From Pseudonocardiales bacterium (GTDB lineage: Bacteria > Actinomycetota > Actinomycetes > Mycobacteriales > Jatrophihabitantaceae): a stretch of 5,800 nt of DNA. The translations under genes were made by a program, and so were the position numbers. The stretch covers positions 1 through 5,800 of the forward strand of contig JAODNL010000292.1 in NCBI GenBank assembly GCA_025465405.1, given 5' to 3'. The notes under the pieces were generated by a model that saw only the letters and a program-made list of their open reading frames with translations, did not search any database and had not been told where the DNA came from. The stretch's first letter is position 1. Each line of letters starts with the position of its first letter. This document shows positions 1 to 4,541 of the stretch, piece by piece.

Positions 1-152
1 CCGAGCGCAGCGCCGGCCATGTGGAAGAAGCTGACCTCGCCCTCGATCGAGCTGGAGGACAGCTCGAACCCGAGCGACTCGTAGAACGCCGTCGAGGCCC
101 GGACGTCGTGCACACCGAGCGTGATGAGGCTGATCACAGCAGGAACCGTCAT
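1..152 (-). CDS. VOC/glyoxalase-fold protein, N-terminal fragment (runs off left edge)
   Basis: Fifty residues are visible from an ATG at 150-152 read leftwards. The start, MTVPAVISLITLGVHDVRAS followed by TAFYESLGFEL, is the first beta-alpha-beta unit of the vicinal oxygen chelate (VOC) superfamily. This is the usual 'LGV-DV-x-S-x-FY-x-LGF' pattern of glyoxalase, bleomycin-resistance and dioxygenase-like proteins. VOC proteins use paired modules to hold a divalent metal and act on very varied substrates, so no reaction can be assigned. The fragment ends in SFFHMAGAAL, where a second strand and a possible metal ligand would fall. No good Shine-Dalgarno is seen: a GAGGG lies only one base before the ATG. 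The gene is divergent from pup, with about 100 bp between them. The family call is fairly sure; the function is unknown. Confidence 0.8.
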   Translation of the reverse strand, partial: MTVPAVISLITLGVHDVRASTAFYESLGFELSSSSIEGEVSFFHMAGAAL

Positions 153-159
153 GCCCTCA

Positions 160-165
160 AATCTA
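160..165 (-). promoter_or_regulatory. Possible -10 box for the VOC gene (near-leaderless)
   Basis: Read on the minus strand this is TAGATT, which fits the actinobacterial TANNNT -10 pattern. It ends 7 nt before the ATG at 152, so a transcript would begin at or within a base or two of the start codon. That would suit the missing Shine-Dalgarno. No convincing -35 hexamer lies at 16-18 bp, so this is a weak call based on position and the -10 match alone. Confidence 0.25.
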
Positions 166-217
166 GGACCCGGGACCGACACCTCGGCTACGACGCGAAA
201 CTGTCATCTGGCCGAGC

Positions 218-223
218 TAGGGT
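218..223 (+). promoter_or_regulatory. Possible -10 box for pup
   Basis: TAGGGT fits the TANNNT actinobacterial -10 pattern. It lies 14 bp before the Shine-Dalgarno and 29 bp before the pup start, a reasonable distance for a short 5' leader. The expected -35 position (around 195-201, GCGAAAC) does not match TTGACA, so the assignment is tentative. The same TAGGGT hexamer recurs at 512-517 ahead of prcB. Confidence 0.35.
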
Positions 224-252
224 GGGTGATCGAGCAGGAAAGGGAGTGGACG

Positions 253-465
253 ATGCCGACTCATGACAGCGGCCAGAGTCGCCCGCAGCGCCATACCGAG
301 GACGCCGACGAGGTCGAGGCCAGTGTCGACACGACCAGCGACGTCGCCGAACGGCACGAAAAGCTGACCGAGGACGTCGACGCGATCCTGGACGAGATCG
401 ACGACGTCCTCGAGACGAACGCCGAGGATTTCGTGCGTGCGTTCGTACAAAAAGGCGGTCAGTGA
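253..465 (+). CDS. pup: Prokaryotic ubiquitin-like protein Pup
   Basis: This is a 70-residue, very acidic, low-complexity protein ending in FVQKGGQ (residues 64-70), the hallmark of Pup. Pup is intrinsically disordered. Its C-terminal Gln is deamidated to Glu by Dop and then joined by PafA to lysines of target proteins, marking them for Mpa/ARC and the 20S proteasome. The central to C-terminal part (about 35-60, LTEDVDAILDEIDDVLETN) is the stretch that becomes helical on binding the Mpa coiled coil. A C-terminal GGQ rather than GGE means this organism needs Dop deamidase activity. The ATG at 253 is preceded by AGGAAAGGGAG (237-246 region) with about 6 nt spacing, and 70 aa matches the usual 60-72. 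An in-frame extension to 121 would overlap the divergent VOC gene and is not believed. dop is not adjacent upstream. Confidence 0.96.
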   Translation: MPTHDSGQSRPQRHTEDADEVEASVDTTSDVAERHEKLTEDVDAILDEIDDVLETNAEDFVRAFVQKGGQ

Positions 466-506
466 TCCGGGCGCGCATCGCCTGACGTCGAGCCTCGCGT
501 CGCGGT

Positions 507-531
507 GTGGGTAGGGTCGCAGAGCACCCAC
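507..531 (+). promoter_or_regulatory. pup-prcB spacer: inverted repeat and possible internal promoter
   Basis: The 91-nt gap between pup and prcB (466-556) is long for genes usually almost touching. It contains TAGGGT at 512-517, a TANNNT-type -10 match about 40 nt before the prcB start. It also contains an inverted repeat: GTGGGT at 507-512 pairs perfectly with ACCCAC at 526-531 around a 13-nt loop. No T-run follows, so it is not a standard terminator. It could be an attenuator, a processing hairpin adjusting Pup to PrcB levels, or chance. No convincing -35 was found. Confidence 0.3.
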
Positions 532-546
532 TGACCGACGCAGACG

Positions 547-551
547 AGGAG
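547..551 (+). promoter_or_regulatory. Shine-Dalgarno fixing the TTG start of prcB
   Basis: AGGAG lies 5 nt before the TTG at 557. No ATG or GTG with comparable spacing is available in this frame, and the site supports the otherwise unusual TTG initiation codon. Confidence 0.7.
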
Positions 552-556
552 CGACG

Positions 557-1393
557 TTGAGCATCGAGCGAACTGGCGGACTCGGCGGCGTCCACGGGCT
601 CCTGGGTTACGCGACCTCGCCCGGCTCGTCGTCATTCACCGAATTCCTCGCTGCGGCGGCGCCCGATCTGCTGCCCAGAGGCGACGGCGGCGGCGCCCTC
701 GTACCGCACGGCACCACGATCGTCGCCGCGACCTTCGACGGCGGCGTAGCGATGGCCGGCGACCGCCGGGCCACCGCCGGCAACCTGATCGCCCAGCGCG
801 ACATCGAGAAGGTCTTCGCCTCGGACGACTACACCCTCATCGGCATCGCCGGTGCCGCCGGCCTGGCCATCGAGATCGTCCGGCTGTACCAAGTCGAACT
901 CGAGCATTACGAGAAGATCGAGGGCACCCAACTCACCCTGGACGGCAAGGCGAACCGGCTGGCCACGATGATCCGCGGCAACCTCGGTCAGGCCCTGCAG
1001 GGACTGGCGGTAGTGCCGCTGTTCGCGGGTTTCGACGCGGACGCCGCCGATGCCGGGGGCGCCGGAAGGATCTACAGCTTCGACGTGGCCGGCGGCCGGT
1101 ATCCGGAGCAGTACTACCACTCGGTGGGCTCGGGCTCCCTGTTCGCGCGCGGCGCGCTGAAGAAGCTCTGGCGCACCGACCTGGACCGCGCCGGCGTCAT
1201 CCGGGTCGTAGTCGAGTCCCTGTACGACGCGGCGGACGACGACTCGGCCACGGGCGGTCCGGACCTCACGCGCGGGATCTATCCGATCGTCATGCTGGCG
1301 ACCGCCGAGGGCACCAGCCGGGTGGCCGACGACGAACTCGACACGGTGGTTCGCGCGATCCTCGCCGATCGCGAATCCCGTCCGGGCGCCTGA
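557..1393 (+). CDS. prcB: 20S proteasome beta subunit PrcB (with cleaved propeptide)
   Basis: This 278-residue protein is the catalytic subunit of the actinobacterial 20S core particle, forming the two inner heptameric rings. A 52-residue propeptide (with SSSFTEFLAAAAPDLLP, like the 'SSFTDFL..APELLP' segment of mycobacterial PrcB) ends at HG before TTIVAA. Autocleavage at G52-T53 would expose the N-terminal nucleophile Thr (mature T1). In mature numbering, D17 (AGDRR) and K33 (EKV) stand at the canonical catalytic positions. The conserved AVELEHYEK-like segment appears as VELEHYEK, followed by VGSGSLFA and YDAADDDSATGGPD, so the active site looks intact. Translation starts at TTG 557, served by AGGAG 5 nt upstream. 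The stop lies 11 nt before the prcA ATG, which fits a co-translated pair assembling as alpha7-beta7-beta7-alpha7. Confidence 0.97.
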   Translation: MSIERTGGLGGVHGLLGYATSPGSSSFTEFLAAAAPDLLPRGDGGGALVPHGTTIVAATFDGGVAMAGDRRATAGNLIAQRDIEKVFASDDYTLIGIAGAAGLAIEIVRLYQVELEHYEKIEGTQLTLDGKANRLATMIRGNLGQALQGLAVVPLFAGFDADAADAGGAGRIYSFDVAGGRYPEQYYHSVGSGSLFARGALKKLWRTDLDRAGVIRVVVESLYDAADDDSATGGPDLTRGIYPIVMLATAEGTSRVADDELDTVVRAILADRESRPGA

Positions 1394-1404
1394 GAGGACC
1401 CGCC

Positions 1405-2190
1405 ATGTCCATGCCGTTCTACGCCTCGGCCGAGCAGATCATGCGCGACCGGTCCGAGTTCGCGCGCAAGGGCATCGCCCGCGGCCGGGGCGTCGTGGTC
1501 GTCACCTATGCCGACGGCGTCCTGTTCGTCGCCGAGAACGCGAGCTCCGCTCTGCACAAGGTCAGCGAGATCTATGACCGGATCGCCTTCGCCGGCGTCG
1601 GCAAGTACAACGAGTACGAGAACCTGCGGGTCGCCGGCATCCGGCTGGCGGACCTCCGCGGATACAGCTACGACCGGCGCGATGTCACGGCACGCGCGCT
1701 CGCGAACGCCTACGCCCAGACCCTAGGCACCATCTTCACCGAGCAGCAGAAGCCCTATGAGGTCGAGATCTGCGTCGCCGAGGTCGGCGAGGGACCCGAG
1801 GACGACCAGCTCTACCGGCTTTCCTACGACGGCACGATCGTCGACGAGCCCAACTACCTCGTGATGGGCGGCCAGGTCGACGCCTTGACCACCGAGGTGC
1901 GTCGCACGTTCACGCCAGGCCTGCAGTTGCGCGAGGCACTCGGTGTCGCCGTCGCCGCGCTCGGTTCGGTAGGGGGGACCGACGGCCAGCCGCGATCGCT
2001 GCCGGCAAGCCAGATCGAGGTCGCGGTGCTCGACCGGACCCGCGTCAAGCGCAGGTTCAAGCGCATCGCCGGCCCCGCCCTCACCGAGCTGCTCCCGCCG
2101 CAGCACGGCGAACCCGCCGCGGAACCGGCGCCCGCGGACACCCCGCCGCACGACCGCGAGAACGGCGAGAAGCCACCGTCGCAAAACTGA
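1405..2190 (+). CDS. prcA: 20S proteasome alpha subunit PrcA
   Basis: This 261-residue protein forms the outer heptameric rings that gate the proteasome and dock the Mpa/ARC ATPase. The N-terminus MSMPFYASAEQIMRDRSEFA followed by RKGIARGRG matches mycobacterial PrcA, where the first residues form the closed gate. The blocks SEIYDRIAFAGVGKYNEYENL, RGYSYDRRDVT, YAQTLGTIFTEQQKPYEVE and YDGTIVDEPNYLVMGG are all typical alpha-subunit segments. It lacks a catalytic Thr, as expected. After residue 230 the tail is a Pro/Glu/Ala-rich, probably disordered extension ending in PPSQN. The ATG at 1405 has AGAGGA (1393-1398) at 6 nt; a second ATG at 1411 is less well placed. The TGA directly abuts the stop of the convergent Rieske gene. 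pafA does not follow. Confidence 0.97.
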   Translation: MSMPFYASAEQIMRDRSEFARKGIARGRGVVVVTYADGVLFVAENASSALHKVSEIYDRIAFAGVGKYNEYENLRVAGIRLADLRGYSYDRRDVTARALANAYAQTLGTIFTEQQKPYEVEICVAEVGEGPEDDQLYRLSYDGTIVDEPNYLVMGGQVDALTTEVRRTFTPGLQLREALGVAVAALGSVGGTDGQPRSLPASQIEVAVLDRTRVKRRFKRIAGPALTELLPPQHGEPAAEPAPADTPPHDRENGEKPPSQN

Positions 2191-2193
2191 TCA
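2188..2193. other. Convergent stop codons in one TGATCA palindrome
   Basis: The prcA stop (TGA, 2188-2190) and the Rieske gene stop (TCA on the plus strand, 2191-2193) stand side by side with no intergenic base, forming the palindrome TGATCA. No terminator can fit between the genes, so transcripts from either side must run into the opposite gene before ending. Confidence 0.9.
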
Positions 2194-2619
2194 GGTGGTC
2201 ACGACGTCGCCGTTGGCGACATGCACGGCGATCTTGGGTAGTGGCTTCGGCGCCGGACCCTGCTTCACGGCACCGGTGAGCGCGTCATAGATCGAACCAT
2301 GGCACGGGCAATGCAGTTCGGCGCCGGCGGGGTTGACCGTACAGCCCATGTGGGTGCAGATCGCGCTGAAGCAGGCCGCCGTCGAATCGCTCGGCCGAGC
2401 CACGATCGCCGGTGAGCCGTCGGCCAGCTTCGCCGAGACACAACGCCCCACCGTGATGTCGGCCAGCTTCGCGACTGTCTGCCCCGATGTTTGCCCCGCT
2501 GCCTGTCCCGTCGCACTGCCGGATCCGGATTTCTTCGAGCTGCAGGCGGCCAGGGCTACTGCCCCGGCACCGGCGACTCCGGCGGCGAGAACAGTGCGGC
2601 GAGCGACGGTCGGATTCAT
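2191..2619 (-). CDS. Tat-exported Rieske [2Fe-2S] lipoprotein
   Basis: This 142-residue protein has a Rieske ferredoxin domain. The N-terminus MNPTVARRTVLAAG carries a twin arginine (R7-R8), then a hydrophobic Ala/Gly/Val stretch, then a lipobox LAAC with C26 as the expected lipidated cysteine. It is therefore predicted to be exported folded by Tat and anchored to the outer face of the membrane. A Ser/Gly/Gln-rich linker follows (about 27-48, with repeated GQ-T). The cluster motifs are CTHMGC (88-93) and CPCHGS (104-109): C88, H90, C104 and H107 bind the cluster, and C93 and C106 can form the structural disulfide typical of bc1/b6f-type Rieske proteins. It is a single-domain electron carrier; its partner is not evident here. 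The ATG at 2619 has AAGGAG at 8 nt. It lies divergent from the ECF sigma gene with a matching promoter. Confidence 0.93.
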   Translation of the reverse strand: MNPTVARRTVLAAGVAGAGAVALAACSSKKSGSGSATGQAAGQTSGQTVAKLADITVGRCVSAKLADGSPAIVARPSDSTAACFSAICTHMGCTVNPAGAELHCPCHGSIYDALTGAVKQGPAPKPLPKIAVHVANGDVVTT

Positions 2620-2627
2620 GGGCGGTG

Positions 2628-2633
2628 CTCCTT
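2628..2633 (-). promoter_or_regulatory. Shine-Dalgarno of the Rieske gene
   Basis: Read on the minus strand this is AAGGAG, 8 nt before the ATG at 2619. It fixes the start at the twin-arginine signal peptide and argues against the same frame being read from further upstream, where it would run antisense through the sigma gene. Confidence 0.75.
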
Positions 2634-2665
2634 CGAGGTCGTCGATGTCGGCGGTCACGTTCGGT

Positions 2666-2693
2666 AACACGTCGGCTCGGTCTCTGGGGTTCA
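2666..2693 (-). promoter_or_regulatory. ECF-type promoter facing the Rieske gene
   Basis: On the minus strand TGAACC (2693-2688) and CGTGTT (2671-2666) are separated by exactly 16 nt. The implied transcription start near 2659 gives a leader of about 40 nt that contains the AAGGAG Shine-Dalgarno. The sequence and spacing are the same as in the two plus-strand elements in front of the neighbouring ECF sigma gene. Its -35 box shares a palindrome with the first of these, so the Rieske gene is very probably in the sigma factor's own regulon. Confidence 0.8.
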
Positions 2694-2701
2694 GATGAAC
2701 C
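2688..2701. repeat. Palindrome formed by two back-to-back -35 boxes
   Basis: GGTTCA-GA-TGAACC is an inverted repeat with perfect 6-bp arms and a 2-bp centre. Each arm is the -35 box of one of two divergent ECF promoters. Two holoenzymes would have to bind almost the same DNA, so the two directions could compete. A dimeric regulator could also use the palindrome as an operator. Confidence 0.85.
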
Positions 2702-2723
2702 GAATCGGCGGGCTGATCGTGTC
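2696..2723 (+). promoter_or_regulatory. ECF-type promoter P1 for the sigma/anti-sigma operon
   Basis: TGAACC (2696-2701), a 16-nt spacer, then CGTGTC (2718-2723). The predicted start of transcription is about 2729-2731. From memory, the bipartite sequence closely matches the consensus reported for M. tuberculosis SigL targets (TGAACC, about 16-17 nt, CGTGT). Such autoregulation is common for ECF operons. Confidence 0.8.
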
Positions 2724-2756
2724 TTCGGGTGAGATGAGTAGGACACTGACCGTTGT

Positions 2757-2784
2757 TGAACCGGACTGGACACGCACGCGTGTA
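2757..2784 (+). promoter_or_regulatory. ECF-type promoter P2 for the sigma/anti-sigma operon
   Basis: TGAACC (2757-2762), a 16-nt spacer, then CGTGTA (2779-2784). This is a second copy 61 bp downstream of P1 with identical spacing. Transcription would begin near 2790-2792, leaving a leader of about 12 nt before the GTG at 2803. If real, it shows that DNA before 2803 is promoter rather than coding sequence for this transcript. Confidence 0.75.
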
Positions 2785-2802
2785 CGGAACGACAGTGGTG
2801 AT

Positions 2803-3312
2803 GTGACCACCAGCGAGGGCGAGCTGCTGCGTGCCCTGCACGACGAGCACGCCGGCGCGCTCTGGGCCTACGTGGTCAACCTCACCAACGGCGACCGCGC
2901 CAAGGCGCAGGACATCGTGCAGGAGACGATGCTGCGTGCATGGCGCAACCCGCAGGTGCTCGATCAGTCGCGCGGCTCGGCGCGGGGCTGGCTGTTCACC
3001 GTGGCTAAGCGGATCGTGATCGACGAGTGGCGGGCGGCCCGCAGCCGCCCCGAGTTCATCACCGACGACGTACCGGAACAATCCGTCGGCGACCGTACCG
3101 AGCAGACGGTCGACCGGGAACTCGTCGTTGCCGCATTGCGGACGCTGTCCGAGGAGCACCGCGAGGTACTGCTCGAGTGTTACTTTCGCGGCTCGTCGGT
3201 CGCGGAGGCGTCGGTCACGCTCGGTGTACCGCCGGGCACGATCAAGTCGAGAACGCACTACGCGCTGCGCGCCCTGCGCCTGGCCGTGGAAGAGATAGGA
3301 GGTGTGCTGTGA
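2803..3312 (+). CDS. sigL: ECF RNA polymerase sigma factor, SigL-like
   Basis: From the GTG at 2803 this gives 169 residues with only the two ECF domains. Sigma region 2 covers about 8-82 (LLRALHDEHAGALWAYV, QDIVQETMLRAWRNP, then RGWLFTVAKRIVIDEWRAARS for -10 recognition). Sigma region 4 covers about 107-160 (LRTLSEEHREVLLECYFRG, HTH with VPPGTIKSRTHYALRALRL). It closely resembles M. tuberculosis SigL (177 aa), also in being followed by a zinc anti-sigma gene. Longer starts at ATG 2695 and ATG 2734 exist. The first lies across promoter P1, and codons 2734-2802 have only about half GC at the third position, unlike the rest of the gene. GTG 2803 is therefore preferred, although its Shine-Dalgarno is weak. 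The stop overlaps the anti-sigma start by 4 nt. The symbol is by similarity; orthology is not proven. Confidence 0.9.
   Translation: MTTSEGELLRALHDEHAGALWAYVVNLTNGDRAKAQDIVQETMLRAWRNPQVLDQSRGSARGWLFTVAKRIVIDEWRAARSRPEFITDDVPEQSVGDRTEQTVDRELVVAALRTLSEEHREVLLECYFRGSSVAEASVTLGVPPGTIKSRTHYALRALRLAVEEIGGVL
3297..3303 (+). promoter_or_regulatory. Strong Shine-Dalgarno of the anti-sigma gene
   Basis: AGGAGGT, a full consensus site, sits inside the last codons of the sigma gene, 5 nt before the GTG at 3309. With the GTGA stop/start overlap it suggests tight coupling and efficient anti-sigma synthesis. The sigma gene itself has a weak site, which would favour anti-sigma excess in the resting state. 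Confidence 0.85.
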
Positions 3313-3956
3313 CCGATCCGTTCATCCATGACGATGCCGTTTACGTGCTCGGCGCACTCTCCGAGCCGGAGCGCCGAGCCTTCGAAGCGCACCTCGCGAC
3401 GTGCCCGGACTGCCGGGCGCGGGTCGCCGAGGTATCGCCGCTGCCGCGGCTGCTGGCCGGGCTGCCCGAAGAGGCGTTCCGTCCGGTCGACGAGCCGGTT
3501 CCCGAGACGGCGCTGCCCGGGCTGTTGCGGGCGGTGGGACGCGAACGCCGCCGGCGGCGGGGCCTACTCGTGACGCTCGGTGGCCTGGCGGCTGCCTGCG
3601 TGATCGCGCTCACAGTCGTCGTCGCCTGGCCGAGTCAGCACAGCGCCGGACCGACGCCACAAGCGATGAGCGCGCTCGTCGCCAACCCGGTCCACGCCAC
3701 CGCAGCCCTCCGAGACGTCGGCTGGGGCACCGAGATCCGGCTCGTCTGCCACTACGACGAGGGCTACGGTTCAGGCTTCGATTACGCGCTACAGATCGTC
3801 GACAAGAACGGCGGCACGCACCCGGCCGGCACCTGGCGGCTGACACCCGGCAAGGTCACCACGTTCACCGGCGGCACCGCGCTGCCGCGCAGCCAGATCG
3901 CCAGCGTCCAGATCACCCTGCCGAGCGGCACGCCCATCCTGCAGCTGAAGGTCTAG
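3309..3956 (+). CDS. rslA: Membrane-anchored zinc anti-sigma factor (ZAS), RslA-like
   Basis: This 215-residue protein is expected to hold the upstream ECF factor inactive at the membrane. Residues 1-40 form a ZAS domain with H28-x3-C32-x2-C35 (HLATCPDC), the zinc motif whose oxidation or zinc loss releases sigma in the RsrA/RslA family. A basic stretch, RERRRRR (78-84), precedes one transmembrane helix at about 85-107 (GLLVTLGGLAAACVIALTVV), giving a cytoplasmic N-terminus and an outside C-terminus. The outer domain (about 108-215) has the GWGT-E-I-R-L-x-C-x-Y, DYAL-x-V-D-x-G-x-H and ALPRS-x-I segments typical of anti-sigma C-terminal domains, with a single C147 next to H148. The GTG start overlaps the sigma stop (GTGA), and a perfect AGGAGGT supports it. 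Co-regulated with sigma from P1/P2. The symbol is by similarity to M. tuberculosis RslA. Confidence 0.9.
   Translation: MTDPFIHDDAVYVLGALSEPERRAFEAHLATCPDCRARVAEVSPLPRLLAGLPEEAFRPVDEPVPETALPGLLRAVGRERRRRRGLLVTLGGLAAACVIALTVVVAWPSQHSAGPTPQAMSALVANPVHATAALRDVGWGTEIRLVCHYDEGYGSGFDYALQIVDKNGGTHPAGTWRLTPGKVTTFTGGTALPRSQIASVQITLPSGTPILQLKV
3953..3956. other. Shared CTAG: overlapping convergent stop codons
   Basis: The anti-sigma stop (TAG, 3954-3956) and the minus-strand tetR stop (TAG, read from 3955-3953) lie within the palindromic tetranucleotide CTAG. The two genes overlap by 4 bp tail to tail, leaving no room for a terminator, so each transcript must extend antisense into the other gene. Confidence 0.92.
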
Positions 3957-4534
3957 GCACCGCCGACGACCTGGTCGACGAACGGGCCGAGCACGCGGGT
4001 CACCGCGGCCGCCGTCTCTTGCGAATCAGATGTCGGCAGCAATGCGTGGCTGATGGCAAGTCGCACGAGCGACTCGGCAAGCAGCGCCGCGTCGGCCAGG
4101 GCGACCTGCGGCCACACGTCCACGATCAACGCGGCAATGCGGCCCGTGGCGACCGAGCGGCCCAGGCCGGTGAGCAGCCGGATCAGCTCGCCACCGCCGG
4201 CGTCGGCCACGATGACCTGCACGACCGGCTCGTCCGACGCCAGTTTCAGGAACAGCCCGAAGGCCGCTTGGAGAGCGGCGTGCGGGTCGTGGGAGCCGGT
4301 GCGTACCTGGGTCTCGACATCGGCGACCAGCGATTCGATCTCGCGGGTGACGTACTCCTCGACCAGCGCCTGCCGTGAGCCGAATTCGTTGTAGACCGTC
4401 TGCCGGCTCACGCCGGCCGCGGCGGCGACGTCGGACATCGTCGTCGCCGACCAGCCGCGCGAGCGGATCAGGTCGTCGACCACGCCGACGATCGTGTCGC
4501 GCAGGTGCGTCGGCGCGGGGTCGGGGTAGGGCAC
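3953..4534 (-). CDS. TetR-family repressor of the alkane operon (AlkX/AlkU-like)
   Basis: From the GTG at 4534 this is 193 residues, a usual TetR length. The N-terminal DNA-binding domain is clear: LRDTIVGVVDDLIRSRGW, then the helix-turn-helix TTMSDVAAAAGVSRQTVYNEF (about 31-51) and GSRQALVEEYV. The C-terminal two thirds is an all-helical ligand and dimer domain, rich in Ala/Leu/Val. The start lies 7 nt after the rubredoxin stop, without a strong Shine-Dalgarno, so translational coupling is likely. A longer in-frame reading to 4699 would overlap the whole rubredoxin gene and shows no TetR similarity. Actinobacterial alkB-rubredoxin operons often end in such a regulator (AlkU in Rhodococcus, AlkX in Dietzia, reported to respond to fatty acids). 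It probably represses the operon from a site upstream of alkB, outside the window. Confidence 0.9.
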   Translation of the reverse strand: MPYPDPAPTHLRDTIVGVVDDLIRSRGWSATTMSDVAAAAGVSRQTVYNEFGSRQALVEEYVTREIESLVADVETQVRTGSHDPHAALQAAFGLFLKLASDEPVVQVIVADAGGGELIRLLTGLGRSVATGRIAALIVDVWPQVALADAALLAESLVRLAISHALLPTSDSQETAAAVTRVLGPFVDQVVGGA

Positions 4535-4541
4535 CGCCGAG

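Noticed and set aside
21..266. Plus-strand 81-codon frame over the VOC/pup intergenic region
   Set aside because: Its charged, domain-free sequence is antisense to the VOC gene and runs into pup in another frame. No Shine-Dalgarno.
507..531. Inverted repeat between pup and prcB as a rho-independent terminator
   Set aside because: The stem is only 6 bp with a 13-nt loop, and no T-tract follows. It is kept only as a possible regulatory hairpin.
2054..2059. TGAACC on the minus strand within prcA
   Set aside because: At 16 nt spacing the -10 position reads CCGGTC, not CGTGT, and no gene starts downstream. Chance match.
2620..3258. In-frame upstream extension of the Rieske protein to a 355-aa reading on the minus strand
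   Set aside because: The added N-terminal part runs antisense through the sigma gene, shows no recognisable domain, and would bury the clear Tat signal peptide. The ATG at 2619 has a good Shine-Dalgarno.
3027..3308. Upstream in-frame extension of the anti-sigma gene
   Set aside because: It lies inside the sigma gene in a different frame and is Arg-rich. The GTG at 3309 with AGGAGGT and the HxxxCxxC domain right after it is the convincing start.
3768..3773. TGAACC on the minus strand within the anti-sigma gene
   Set aside because: At 16 nt spacing the -10 position reads TGGCAG. No matching element and no suitable gene start.
3401..4378. Long plus-strand open frame of 325 codons across the anti-sigma/tetR junction
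   Set aside because: It is Arg/Ala/Gly-rich with no domain, overlaps the anti-sigma gene in another frame and tetR on the opposite strand. Typical high-GC shadow reading.
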